Assembly: GCF_035917675.1 (NCBI RefSeq)
Contig: NZ_CP109104.1
Span: 1,178,001 to 1,242,000, forward strand
Length of the DNA stretch: 64,000 nucleotides
Reading direction: 5' to 3'
From: Streptomyces sp. NBC_01775
Lineage (GTDB): Bacteria > Actinomycetota > Actinomycetes > Streptomycetales > Streptomycetaceae
In this document: piece by piece, positions 7,931-16,322 of the stretch
Numbering within the stretch: the stretch's first letter is position 1
Layout of the letters: each line of letters begins with the position of its first letter
Notes under the pieces: model-generated
Told to the model about the DNA's origin: nothing
The model's database searches: none
The model's input: the letters and a program-made list of their open reading frames with translations, nothing else
Position numbers and translations under genes: made by a program

Positions 7931-9271
7931 ATGCCCCGCCCGGCCGGTCTCACGATGGACCTCACCCCGCTACGGGAGAGCCGCGACTACCGGCTCCTGT
8001 ACACCGGATTCATCGGGGTGGTCTTCGGCACCCTGATGACCTCCGTCGCCATCGCCGTTCAGGTCCACGACCTCACCGGCTCCTCGCTGCACGTCGGGCT
8101 CGTCAGCCTCGCGCGGGCGCTGCCGCTGGTCGTGGGGCTGCTGGCCGGCGGGGTGCTCGCCGACCGGGTCGACCGGCGCACGCTGATGCTGGCCACCCGG
8201 CTTCCGCTGGCACTGGTGGCGGCGGCGCTCGCGGTCAACGCGCTGTTGCCCGAGCCTCGGTTGTGGGTCATCTACGCGGCCACGGGCGCCACGGGATTGC
8301 TGGCCGGACTCGGCGGCCCCGCGATGCTGGCGGCCATACCCGCGCTGGTCGGCCCCCAACGGCTCGCCGCAGCCGGTGCCCTGACAGCCGCCTCCACCCA
8401 ACTGGCCGGCGTGTTCGGCCCCGCCGTCGCGGGCGCACTGATGGCCGGGCCGGGGCCGGCCATCTGTTTCATGGCCGACGCGGCGGGATTCCTGGTCTTC
8501 TCGGCCGTCCTGCTGTTCATCCGGCCACTGCCGCCGGGCGCGCCACGACCGGCTGATGCGACACGACCGGATGGGGTCCCAGGCGGAGTCGGGGAAACGG
8601 CCGGGGAGGAACCGGCCGCTTCCCGGCCCGGGGCCATGACGGGTATCCGGCAGGCTTTCGGAGCCGTCGCCGACGGGGTGCGGTTCATCAGGGGACACCG
8701 GCTGATCGTCGGGCTGCTGCTCATCGACGCCGCCGCCATGGTCTTCACCATGCCGCAGGCCCTCTACCCCACGCTGGCCGAGGACCGCTTCGGCGGCGGG
8801 CCCGGCCTGGTGGGCCTGCTGTACGCGGCACCCGCGCTCGGCGCGCTGGTGGGTGCCGCCACCAGCGGCTGGACGGGGCGGGCAGGCGGGCACGCGGTGA
8901 TCGGGGCCGTACTGCTGTGGGGGCTCTCGCTGAGCGGATTCGGGCTGACCGCGTATCTGCCGGTCGCGCTGCTGCTGCTCGCACTGGCCGGGTTCGGCGA
9001 CCTGATCTCGGAGACGCTGCGATCAGCGCTGCTCCAGCACGGGACGCCCGACGCGCTGCGGGGCCGCGTGAGCAGCCTGTGGATGGTGCAGGCGACGGTC
9101 TCCCCCGCACTGGGCAACGCCGCCTTGGGCGTGCTGGCCGAACTGACCGGCGCGGCCTCGGCGGTCGTCATCGGCGGGCTCGTCTGCACGGCGGCCACCC
9201 TGGCGATCGCCGCGGCCTTCCCCTCCCTGCGCCGGGCCAGGCTCACCGCGCCCGGCGTCGCGAGGTCGTGA
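7931..9271 (+). CDS. MFS transporter, EntS-like putative siderophore exporter
   Basis: 446 residues with about twelve hydrophobic segments. It begins LTPLRESRDYRLLYTG, the usual start of EntS-like and macrolide-efflux-like MFS proteins. The loop-2/3 signature GGVLADRVDRRTLM is at about residues 75-88, and a second half-signature RGRVSSLWM lies near the end. A Pro/Gly-rich cytoplasmic loop separates the two halves. The start has GGAG seven bases upstream. The iron box in front and the EntS-like sequence together suggest export of a siderophore under iron limitation. No siderophore synthesis genes lie in the window. Confidence 0.82.
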   Translation: MPRPAGLTMDLTPLRESRDYRLLYTGFIGVVFGTLMTSVAIAVQVHDLTGSSLHVGLVSLARALPLVVGLLAGGVLADRVDRRTLMLATRLPLALVAAALAVNALLPEPRLWVIYAATGATGLLAGLGGPAMLAAIPALVGPQRLAAAGALTAASTQLAGVFGPAVAGALMAGPGPAICFMADAAGFLVFSAVLLFIRPLPPGAPRPADATRPDGVPGGVGETAGEEPAASRPGAMTGIRQAFGAVADGVRFIRGHRLIVGLLLIDAAAMVFTMPQALYPTLAEDRFGGGPGLVGLLYAAPALGALVGAATSGWTGRAGGHAVIGAVLLWGLSLSGFGLTAYLPVALLLLALAGFGDLISETLRSALLQHGTPDALRGRVSSLWMVQATVSPALGNAALGVLAELTGAASAVVIGGLVCTAATLAIAAAFPSLRRARLTAPGVARS

Positions 9272-9317
9272 ACCGGCCCCTTCGTCACTCGTACGTGGGA
9301 CTTCGCGCCCCGGCTTC

Positions 9318-9332
9318 CGACAACGAGAATCA
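9318..9332 (+). promoter_or_regulatory. possible Zur box upstream of the zinc exporter
   Basis: A 15-base site of the shape (T/C)GA-N9-TCA, sharing 8 of the 14 informative positions with the actinobacterial Zur consensus TGAAAATNATTTTCA. It lies 140 bases before the CDF start in an AT-richer stretch. A second motif, TGAC-N4-GTCA, lies at 9369-9380. Zur is known to activate zitB in S. coelicolor from an upstream site. The match is weak. Confidence 0.3.
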
Positions 9333-9471
9333 CTAAGAAATTGCAGGTCAGAGGCATGTTATCGGTATTGACAACGGTCACCGGTGCAGCCTTTGCGCCT
9401 TTCGGCGCGGGTGGGTTTCACTGCACTCAGCCGGACGCCGCGTGGGCGGGTTCCGATGGGGAGGACGGACT

Positions 9472-10500
9472 GTGAGCGCAACGCAGAAGCAACGAGATCA
9501 GACACACGGCAGCGGGCACGGGCACGAGCACGGCCCCGGCGGGGGCCACGGTCACGACGGCCATGGGCACGGGGTCTCCGCCGACGCCGACCGACGCTGG
9601 CTGTCGATGGCGCTCGCGCTGATCGCCGTCTTCATCGTGATCGAGTCCGTGATCGCCGTGCTGGCGGGATCGCTGGCCCTGCTGTCCGACGCCGCGCACA
9701 TGCTGACCGACGCCGTCTCGATCGTGCTGGCGCTGGTGGCCATGCGCCTGTCGGCCCGGCCGGCCCGCGGGGGCTACACCTTCGGCCTGAAGCGGGCCGA
9801 GATCCTCTCGGCGCAGGCGAACGGGCTGACGCTGATACTCGCCGGGGTCTGGCTGGGGTACGAGGCGGTGCACCGGCTGATCGACCCGCCCCAGGTGACG
9901 GGCTGGATGGTGCTGGCGACCGCGCTCGCGGGCATCGCGGTGAATCTGCTGGCCACCTGGTGCCTGTCGAAGGCCAACCGCTCCTCGTTGAACGTCGAGG
10001 GGGCCTATCAGCACATCCTCAACGACCTGTTCGCGTTCATCGGCACCGCGATAGCCGGTCTGATCGTGCTGCTCACCGGCTTCGCCCGGGCCGACGCCAT
10101 AGCGACGCTGGTCGTCGTGGCGCTGATGTTCAAGGCGGGCTACGGGCTGCTGCGCGACTCGGGCCGCATCTTCCTGGAGGCCGCCCCCGTAGGGCTCGAC
10201 CCGGACGAGGTGGGCTGCAAGCTGGCGTCGGCGCCCTCGGTGACCGAGGTGCACGACCTGCACATATGGACCATCACCTCGGGCGAGCCCGCGCTGTCGG
10301 CGCACGTGCTGGTGAAGCCTGGCGGGGACTGCCACCGGGTGCGGCGCGCGCTGGACCGCATGCTGGCCGAGGAGTACGGGCTGACCCACACCACACTCCA
10401 GATCGACCACGCGCCGGCGGGCGCCCCGGAGCCCGTCGGGACCGGACACTGCGCGACCCCGCACGGCCCCGTCCACCATGACGGCCCGCACGCACACTGA
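9472..10500 (+). CDS. zitB: cation diffusion facilitator, zinc/cobalt exporter
   Basis: 342 residues; the GTG start was chosen because GGGGAGGAC lies just upstream. A His-rich N-terminus (repeats of HGH/HEH) is followed by six membrane segments. The metal-site motif SDAAHMLTD is in helix 2 and HILNDLFAF in helix 5, each giving the His/Asp pairs of Zn-CDF proteins. The cytoplasmic C-terminal domain includes VHDLHIWTITSGEPALSAHV. The His-rich tail HHDGPHAH ends the protein. It exports zinc (possibly cobalt) by proton antiport at the cytoplasmic membrane. Confidence 0.93.
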   Translation: MSATQKQRDQTHGSGHGHEHGPGGGHGHDGHGHGVSADADRRWLSMALALIAVFIVIESVIAVLAGSLALLSDAAHMLTDAVSIVLALVAMRLSARPARGGYTFGLKRAEILSAQANGLTLILAGVWLGYEAVHRLIDPPQVTGWMVLATALAGIAVNLLATWCLSKANRSSLNVEGAYQHILNDLFAFIGTAIAGLIVLLTGFARADAIATLVVVALMFKAGYGLLRDSGRIFLEAAPVGLDPDEVGCKLASAPSVTEVHDLHIWTITSGEPALSAHVLVKPGGDCHRVRRALDRMLAEEYGLTHTTLQIDHAPAGAPEPVGTGHCATPHGPVHHDGPHAH

Positions 10501-10735
10501 GCGTTCGGCGCCGAGAGGGGCGGAACAGCCGGGGCAGGACATGAGAGGAGTGAGGGGCCGGCGGAGCCGCGCTGACGGATATCTCCTCAGACAGGGCCGT
10601 TCGGCCCCTGCGGGCGAGGGCCGACGATGGGCACTCTGAAGCACATCACCCCCGGGGCTTGCCTCGGACCCCGGGACAGTGGGGGGGGGAATGAAGGGGG
10701 CCAGGTCCATCGCTGAGCGGCCACGGACCGGCCCC

Positions 10736-10821
10736 CCGTACGCCCAGGCGTTACCCGTCGCACGCCTGGGCGTACGGCATCACAACCGCCGCCCGCGGCC
10801 CGTGGGGGGACCGCGGGCGGC
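10736..10821. terminator. two tandem hairpins between convergent genes
   Basis: The first hairpin is a perfect 15-bp stem (10736-10750 with 10763-10777, 12-base loop). The second is an 11-bp stem (10788-10798 with 10811-10821). They lie in the 465-base gap between zitB and the YceI gene and can end transcription from both sides. A smaller hairpin is visible near 10594-10612. I see no gene in the gap. Confidence 0.75.
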
Positions 10822-10965
10822 CACTCCGGGGCACGGGGCCGAGGGGGCACCGGGGCAGGGGCTCTCGGCGGACCGGGCGGCAATTCAGCCCAGCCCCGGG
10901 CCCGGAAGCTTGTCGGGAGGCCGTCTCGCTGGGGGCCGTTCCGGGGGTTGGAGGCTGTTCCGGGG

Positions 10966-11877
10966 CTATTCCGGCGGGGTGGGGGTGCCTTCGTTGCGGT
11001 ACATCGCTTGGATGTCCATCTCCAGCTTGACCGTGGGGCCGACGATGGCGATGCCCCGGGCCAGCATGTTGCGCCAGTTCAGCGTGTAGTCCTCGCGGTG
11101 CAGTTCGGCCGTGGCCAGGGCAGCACAGCGCAGCTCCTCCGCGTAGCCGCCGTTGACGGCGCCGAGGTAGGTGGTGTCCAGGCTGACGGTGCGGCTGACG
11201 CCGTGCAGAGTGAGCGTGCCCTGGACCGCCCACTTGGTGCCGCTGCGGTGGGTGAGTTTGTTGCTGACGAAGTGCAGGTAGGGGTAGCGCCCGACGTCGA
11301 GGAAGTCGGGCGAACGCAGGTGGTTGTCGCGGGACTTGTTGCCCGTGTCGATGCTGGCGGCGTCGATGGTGATCTCGATGTACGAGTCCTCCATGCGATC
11401 GGCGACCCGGATGCCCCCGTCGAAGCGGGTGAAGCGGCCGTGGACATGGGCCATTCCGACGTGCCGGGCGACGAAGCGGATCGAGGTGTGCGGGGGGTCG
11501 AACATCCACACGCCGGTCTGCGGCAGCCCTGGCTGCTGGCCCGCCTCCATCCGCACCCGCTCGGGCTGGGCACGGAAGCCGGGGGCGACCTCGACGGTGC
11601 GGTGCACCGGCTGAAGTCCCTCGACGCTCCCCATGAGCGTGTAGCCACCCGCTGGCAAGGTCACGGTGACCCGCCCGTAGGGGTCGGTGGTGGCCTTGAT
11701 GACGCGCCGGCCGTTGGCGGCGTCGGTCAGGGTGACGTCCGCCCCGGGAAGCGGGTGCCCCATCGGGTCGCACAGCTCCACGCTGAAGAGCCCGGCCCCC
11801 TCCGGGAGCCCGACAGCCTGCGGGCCCCCGGTGTCGGCGGTCTTCGACTTCCTCCTCAGGAGTGCCCCGAGGCCCAT
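10966..11877 (-). CDS. YceI family protein with N-terminal carboxypeptidase-regulatory-like domain
   Basis: 303 residues from ATG 11877. Residues 30-100 resemble a carboxypeptidase regulatory (transthyretin-like) beta-sandwich: FSVELCDPMGHPLPGADVTL, TTDPYGRVTVTLPAGGYTL. Residues 125-300 form the YceI lipocalin-like barrel: FDPPHTSIRFVARHVGMAHV, GRFTRFDGGI, NKSRDNHLRSPDFLDV, the WAVQGTLTLHGVSRTV strand and a final GPTVKLEMDI. YceI proteins bind long isoprenoid or amide-type lipids in a hydrophobic cavity. No signal peptide or membrane anchor is seen. It is encoded next to the mce lipid importer on the same strand but 217 bases past its last gene, so a shared function is only a possibility. Confidence 0.88.
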   Translation of the reverse strand: MGLGALLRRKSKTADTGGPQAVGLPEGAGLFSVELCDPMGHPLPGADVTLTDAANGRRVIKATTDPYGRVTVTLPAGGYTLMGSVEGLQPVHRTVEVAPGFRAQPERVRMEAGQQPGLPQTGVWMFDPPHTSIRFVARHVGMAHVHGRFTRFDGGIRVADRMEDSYIEITIDAASIDTGNKSRDNHLRSPDFLDVGRYPYLHFVSNKLTHRSGTKWAVQGTLTLHGVSRTVSLDTTYLGAVNGGYAEELRCAALATAELHREDYTLNWRNMLARGIAIVGPTVKLEMDIQAMYRNEGTPTPPE

Positions 11878-12094
11878 AACTCTTCGCCCTGCTTCCTGGC
11901 TGCTGTGCCGCATTGGTGCGCGTACTCGTGGGGAACGGCCGGGTGTGGCCGGTTCCGATCGTACGTACGTGCCCCATATTCCCGCACACCAGGTCCTCCC
12001 AGGCAAAGCTCCCGAACGGTTCAGCGGCGCGGTTCACCGGCGGCGCCGCCCCGCCGCCGGCGTCCGACTCCCGGCCGGGAGCTGTCCGTTCGCC

Positions 12095-13387
12095 TCATGT
12101 CCCGGGCGTCTCGCAGGGGGTCTCACTCGGGGAGGAGGTCGGGGTGGGCGAGGGCGACCCGGTGTCCGTCGGGCTCGGCGAAGGGGACTCGGTGTCGTCC
12201 TGGCAGCCGGGCGGGTCGCCGGGATCGCTGCCGCCGGGGCCGGGCGTCCCGGGGCCGGTGGGGTGGGGGCCGGGCTCGCCGGGCCCGGGCTCGCCACCAC
12301 CGTCTGTGCCGCCGCCCGCGCTCCCTCCTCCGGAGCCCCTGCCGCCCTGGCCCTTCCCCTTGCCCGGGGCCTTTCCCTTGCGGTCCTTGCCGCCCTTCCC
12401 GTCCTTGTCGCCCTTCTTTCCGTCACCGTCGCCGTCGCTGCCCGCGCCGGGGCTTGAGGGGAGCACTCCCTCGCCGTCGGGTACGGCATGGGTTCCCTTG
12501 CGGTAGAAGTCGAGCCAGGCGAGGACGGTGCGCAGGTAGTCCCCGGAGTGGTTGTAACTGAGGACGGCGGCGTGCAGACCCGGCTTGTCTCCCAGGTCGC
12601 GACCGCCGGCGCACAGATAGCGGCCGGCCGCGAGGGCGGCGTCATGGATGTTGTGCGGGTCCTTCCTGCCGTCCCCGTTGCCGTCCGCGCCCCAGCCGCG
12701 CCAGGTGGAGGGGATGAACTGCATGGGGCCGACCGCCCGGTCGTACGTACTGTCTCCGTCGTAGGCGCCGCTGTCGGTGTCGGTGATGCGCGCGAACTCT
12801 CCACCGTTGAGGACGGGGCCGAGTATGGGCTTTCGCGTGGTGCCGTCGGCTCGTACGTCTCCGCCGCGGGCCTGGCCGGACTCGACCTTGCCGATGGCCG
12901 CCAGCAGTTCCCAGGGCAGGCGGCAGCCGGGGGACTTGGTACGCAGCGTGCGCTCCGCGTTCTTGTACGCCTTCAGCACGGTGGCCGGGATGCCGGACTC
13001 GGCCTTGATCTCGCTCTTCAGCGCGCGGGCCGCCAGTTTGCCGTTCGCGCCCTTCAGGGGCGGGAGTTCGGTGTGGTACGAGCCGTCATCGGGGCTGCCC
13101 GCCTGGTAAGGGGCGCCGGAGCGGCCCGACTCCCAGGGCTTGCGGGCGTCCCGGGCGCCGACAGCGCCGGGGGCCTGCGAGGCGGTGAGGGCGGCGACGG
13201 CGACCGCGGCCAGCGCGGTGGCCGCCGCGCCCCTGCGCAGCCTGACCCTGTCACGGGTCCGGGCGGGCCCGGCCGCCCCGTGGCGTCCGGCGTCCTCGGG
13301 ACATCCGGTCTCCTCGGGACATCCGGTCTCCTCCGTGCGGGATGCCGCTGTGTGGCGGCCCCGGCGGCTGCTGTCCCGCTGCGTCAT
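12095..13387 (-). CDS. lytic murein transglycosylase (SLT_2 / MltB-like), last gene of the mce cluster
   Basis: 430 residues. An N-terminal Arg-rich cytoplasmic stretch and a signal-anchor (AAATALAAVAVAALTAS, about 54-70) precede the transglycosylase domain at about 150-310. The likely catalytic glutamate is E169 in LLAAIGKVESG. AVGPMQFIPSTWRGWG and the VLSYNHSGDYL motif confirm the family, which cleaves the MurNAc-GlcNAc bond with formation of the 1,6-anhydro product. The last 120 residues are Gly/Pro/Lys/Ser-rich and disordered. It starts 37 bases from the first mas gene and probably opens the wall locally or remodels peptidoglycan for the importer; that role is inference. Confidence 0.9.
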   Translation of the reverse strand: MTQRDSSRRGRHTAASRTEETGCPEETGCPEDAGRHGAAGPARTRDRVRLRRGAAATALAAVAVAALTASQAPGAVGARDARKPWESGRSGAPYQAGSPDDGSYHTELPPLKGANGKLAARALKSEIKAESGIPATVLKAYKNAERTLRTKSPGCRLPWELLAAIGKVESGQARGGDVRADGTTRKPILGPVLNGGEFARITDTDSGAYDGDSTYDRAVGPMQFIPSTWRGWGADGNGDGRKDPHNIHDAALAAGRYLCAGGRDLGDKPGLHAAVLSYNHSGDYLRTVLAWLDFYRKGTHAVPDGEGVLPSSPGAGSDGDGDGKKGDKDGKGGKDRKGKAPGKGKGQGGRGSGGGSAGGGTDGGGEPGPGEPGPHPTGPGTPGPGGSDPGDPPGCQDDTESPSPSPTDTGSPSPTPTSSPSETPCETPGT

Positions 13388-13424
13388 GTCTCGTCCTTCC
13401 GCCGCCGTCGGCTGAGGGTGTCGA

Positions 13425-14321
13425 TCAGTTGAGGGTGTCGATCGCGGCGATCTTCCATGTGCCGCCCTTGCGCACGGCGTCGACGGAGAGCATGGCGCCC
13501 GCGTACGTGGCGCCGTCGTCCGTTTCGGCCTTCTTTCCGTCCTTCTCGCCGTCCTTCTCGCTGCCCTTGCCCGCCTCGCCGCCGGACGCTCCGGTCCTGG
13601 CGCTGTGCTGGTCGGCGAACAGGAGTACGCGGGCCCGGTCGCCCTCCAGTGCCGAGACGGCACTGTCGGTGACGGTCGTGGTGAGCACGAGCCGCTGCTT
13701 GCCCGCCTGGGCGCGCACCTGCGCGAGGAGCTTGCGGTGCTGGGCGACGGCGCGACCGGTGAGCAGCTTGCCGGCGGCGCGCGCGTTCTTGCCCGGGTGG
13801 GCGTGGTCGTAGGAGAACAGGGCGTCGACGGCGCTGGTGACCTCGCCCTTGACCTCGCTGGTGCGGCCGGCGTCGGCCAGCGCGGTGTTGTGCGTGGCTG
13901 CGCCGTCCCGTAACGCGCCTGCCTCGGTCGCCGCCCAGGCGGCGAACCCGCCGAAGACGACGGTGAGGACGGCGCACACCACCAGCAGCCGCCGGGAGGC
14001 GTGCGCCGCGCGGCCGGGGTGCTGCCCGGCAGGCGCTGTCGCGGTCTCCATCGCCGTTGTGTGCGTCTTCGGCTTCGGCTTCGACTCCGGACCGGGCGTG
14101 GTGCCGGGGCCCGGTCTCGCGGTGGCCCCAGTGGGTGTGCGAGGCCGGACAGCCGTGGTGACAGCACTCTTCGCGGACGTACTCCTGGGCGCGGACATGT
14201 TCCTGGGCGCGGGCGTGCTCTCGGCCGCGGGCGTGCTCTCGGCCGCGGGCGTGCTCTCGGCCGTGGGCGGCTGAGCGGCCAGCCGACGACGGCGGTTGAG
14301 GAGGTGGCGGGTGGTGGACAT
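13425..14321 (-). CDS. Mce-associated membrane protein (Mas)
   Basis: 298 residues with the Mas plan: a long disordered cytoplasmic N-terminus, one membrane segment (LLVVCAVLTVVFGGFAAWAA, about 111-130) and an exported alpha+beta domain of about 150 residues that ends in a beta strand (GGTWKIAAIDTLN). The N-terminus holds three copies of the hexapeptide ESTPAA, encoded by an 18-bp tandem repeat near 14209-14262. The codon at 13911-13913 is TTA (Leu), rare in Streptomyces and dependent on the bldA tRNA. Mas proteins are thought to stabilise the Mce complex. Confidence 0.82.
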   Translation of the reverse strand: MSTTRHLLNRRRRLAAQPPTAESTPAAESTPAAESTPAPRNMSAPRSTSAKSAVTTAVRPRTPTGATARPGPGTTPGPESKPKPKTHTTAMETATAPAGQHPGRAAHASRRLLVVCAVLTVVFGGFAAWAATEAGALRDGAATHNTALADAGRTSEVKGEVTSAVDALFSYDHAHPGKNARAAGKLLTGRAVAQHRKLLAQVRAQAGKQRLVLTTTVTDSAVSALEGDRARVLLFADQHSARTGASGGEAGKGSEKDGEKDGKKAETDDGATYAGAMLSVDAVRKGGTWKIAAIDTLN

Positions 14322-14336
14322 GGCTTCCTCCGGTTC

Positions 14337-14921
14337 TCAGTCGCGCTCGGACGGGTCGGTGGCGGTGTAGCCGACCGGCACCTGTTCGAGGGCGCTGAGC
14401 TTCCAGCCGCCGGCGGTGCGGGTGAGTTCGCCGCGCATCCGTGTCTGCTTGGTGGCGGGCTTCTCCTTGGGTGCCTTGACCGTTGTCCGCACGGCGATGA
14501 GCACCCCGGCCCGGCCGGCGCGCTCGTCCAGTTCGGCGACGGCGCTGGAGAGGATCCGCGCCGAGGTCACCGTCCTGGCCCCCCGGATCTGCTTCTCGAA
14601 CTGCTTACGGCCCTTCTTGAGCTGCCCGCGCAGGTCGCCCGTCGTCGAGGACTCCCAGGCGTCCAGGCCGCTGTTGAGCTTGCGGTGATCGAGGGTGTTG
14701 AGGTTTTGCACCGACTGCTCTCCCGCCGCACGCACCTCGTCCCGTGTCGTGGCGTAGCCGAGCGCGTCGTCGTGTGCCGCGCCGTACCAGGCGGCGCCCG
14801 CCCATGCCGCGCAGCACACCGCCGCCAGGGCCAGGACCACCGCCACCAGGGCCACCGGATTGGCCCGTCTCACCCATCCCACCTGAGTCACCTCTTCCGC
14901 CCGTCCTCGTCCTCGCACCAC
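14337..14921 (-). CDS. Mce-associated membrane protein (Mas)
   Basis: 194 residues at most. The start is uncertain: GTG 14921 gives the longest form, but GTG 14882 has the better ribosome binding site (GAAGAGGTG). One membrane segment (PVALVAVVLALAAVCCAAWA, about 22-41) is followed by the exported Mas domain: a helix with TRDEVRAAGEQSVQNLNTLD and a conserved ending GGWKLSALEQVPV. It is 15 bases from the next mas gene and clearly in the same operon. Confidence 0.82.
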   Translation of the reverse strand: MVRGRGRAEEVTQVGWVRRANPVALVAVVLALAAVCCAAWAGAAWYGAAHDDALGYATTRDEVRAAGEQSVQNLNTLDHRKLNSGLDAWESSTTGDLRGQLKKGRKQFEKQIRGARTVTSARILSSAVAELDERAGRAGVLIAVRTTVKAPKEKPATKQTRMRGELTRTAGGWKLSALEQVPVGYTATDPSERD

Positions 14922-14929
14922 TGCGTTCC

Positions 14930-15040
14930 TGTGTTCCGCCGCGCTCCCGCGTTCCGCCGCGTTTCTCGCGTTCCGCCGCGCTCCCGCGCTCCCGCGTTCC
15001 CGCGTTCCCGCGCTCCGTTCCGTCCGTCCGTCGTCTCATC
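14930..15040. repeat. degenerate short tandem repeats between mas genes
   Basis: The 130-base gap between two mas genes is filled by 8-18-base degenerate repeats built from CGTTCC/GCTCCCG words. It is the only sizeable gap in this otherwise tightly packed operon and may act as an insulator or just be slippage-prone DNA. Confidence 0.6.
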
Positions 15041-15052
15041 GCGCCCCGATGC

Positions 15053-15640
15053 TCATCGCGCCTTGATGGCGACGATCCGCCAGTCGCCGCCCTGGCGTTC
15101 CGCCGTGACCGAGAGCTGGGCACCGGCGTGTGCGGCCTTGTGTCCGGGGCGGCTGCTGGTCTGGTCGAGGAAGACGAGGAGGTGGGCGCGGTCGCCGTGC
15201 AGCCGGGTCACCCCGGAGCTGACCACCCGGCTGGCCAGCGTCAGCTTCTGCTCGGCGACGCGCTGTCCGACCTGCCCGAACAGCGCCTCGTACTGGCGTG
15301 CGGCCTTGCCGTCGAGCACATCCCTCGCCGCCTGTTCGGTCCCGGCGACGCCGTCGGGGGTGTAGGAGAAGATCCGGGCGAGCGCGTCGCCCACCTCGCC
15401 CGAGACCCGGCCGGTGGCGGCCCGGTCGGTCAGCGCCTGGTTCCTGGCGGCGTCGTCGCCCGTCAACTGGCCCGCCCGCATGAGCAGTCCCGCGCCCGAG
15501 GCGAAAGCCAGGACGAGCACGGCGAAGGCGCACCAGCGGGCGCGGCGCCCCTCCAGGACGGCGAGCGCCCGTCCCACCCCCGGGACACGGAGCGTGCGGG
15601 GACGGCGCAGGGCGCGGGGAATCCGTGGCGTCCAGCTCAT
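15053..15640 (-). CDS. Mce-associated membrane protein (Mas)
   Basis: 195 residues. An Arg-rich cytoplasmic start precedes one membrane segment (WCAFAVLVLAFASGAGLLM, about 36-54) and the Mas domain, with EVGDALARIFSYTPDG and LAEKLTLASRV-type strands, ending GGDWRIVAIKAR. The domain is closest to the 298-residue Mas: both carry a FSY motif, where a sequence like 'DALFSYDH/DALARIFSYT' follows the first helix. It begins one base after the stop of the upstream mas gene. Confidence 0.82.
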   Translation of the reverse strand: MSWTPRIPRALRRPRTLRVPGVGRALAVLEGRRARWCAFAVLVLAFASGAGLLMRAGQLTGDDAARNQALTDRAATGRVSGEVGDALARIFSYTPDGVAGTEQAARDVLDGKAARQYEALFGQVGQRVAEQKLTLASRVVSSGVTRLHGDRAHLLVFLDQTSSRPGHKAAHAGAQLSVTAERQGGDWRIVAIKAR

Positions 15641-15641
15641 C

Positions 15642-16322
15642 TCAGTTCCCCTCCCCCACCGGCACCGGCGTGAGGGAGGTGAGCTTCCAGCCCTCGTCCG
15701 TGCGCTCCAGACCGGCCTCGAACCGCTTGCGGTCGCTCGCGGGTGTGCCGCCCCGGGTCGTGGTCTTGACCTGTACGGTCGCGATCAGGGCCGCTGTGCC
15801 CGCCCTGTCGTCCAGTTCGGTGAGCGCGGCGTCGGTGACCCGGGCCCGCGCGCCGGTGCCGCGCTCGCGCAGGGTCTGTGCGCTCTTCTTCTCGCTGCGG
15901 CGCAGCTCTTCGCGCAGCGGGCCGGTCGCGGTCTCGCGCCAGGCGCGCAGGCCGGGGCCGACGCGCCGTGCCTCGATGGAGTTGAGGGTGGTGATGTGGG
16001 CGCGGCCCTCGGCGAGGGCGCGGTCGCGGGCCCGGGAGTAGGCCAAGTCCTCGTCCGAGTGCGCCGTCCAGTAGATCCAGCCGGAGAACGCGCAGAAGAG
16101 CAGCGCGGCCACCAGGAGTCCGCCGAGCCAGGCGGCCCGCCGCGCGCCGGACGCGTCGCCCGCTCCGTCCTCGGGGCGGGAGGGCGCCTGCTCGTCGACG
16201 CCCTGCTCGCCAGACGCCCCCTCGCCGGACACCTTCTCGCCGGACATCTCCTCCGTGCCGGGTGCCACGGAGCCGGAGCCCTGCTCGTCCGGCTCGGTGG
16301 GGTGTTGGAGCTCGGTGCTCAT
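15642..16322 (-). CDS. Mce-associated membrane protein (Mas)
   Basis: 226 residues from ATG 16322, whose ATGA overlaps the mceF stop. An acidic, disordered N-terminus with SGEK/SGEG repeats precedes one membrane segment (WLGGLLVAALLFCAFSGWIYW, about 72-92) and the Mas domain, ending GWKLTSLTPVPVGEGN. The ending matches the 194-residue Mas (GWKL.L..VPVG), so the four Mas proteins form two alternating subtypes: this and the 194-residue one, and the other two. Confidence 0.83.
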   Translation of the reverse strand: MSTELQHPTEPDEQGSGSVAPGTEEMSGEKVSGEGASGEQGVDEQAPSRPEDGAGDASGARRAAWLGGLLVAALLFCAFSGWIYWTAHSDEDLAYSRARDRALAEGRAHITTLNSIEARRVGPGLRAWRETATGPLREELRRSEKKSAQTLRERGTGARARVTDAALTELDDRAGTAALIATVQVKTTTRGGTPASDRKRFEAGLERTDEGWKLTSLTPVPVGEGN

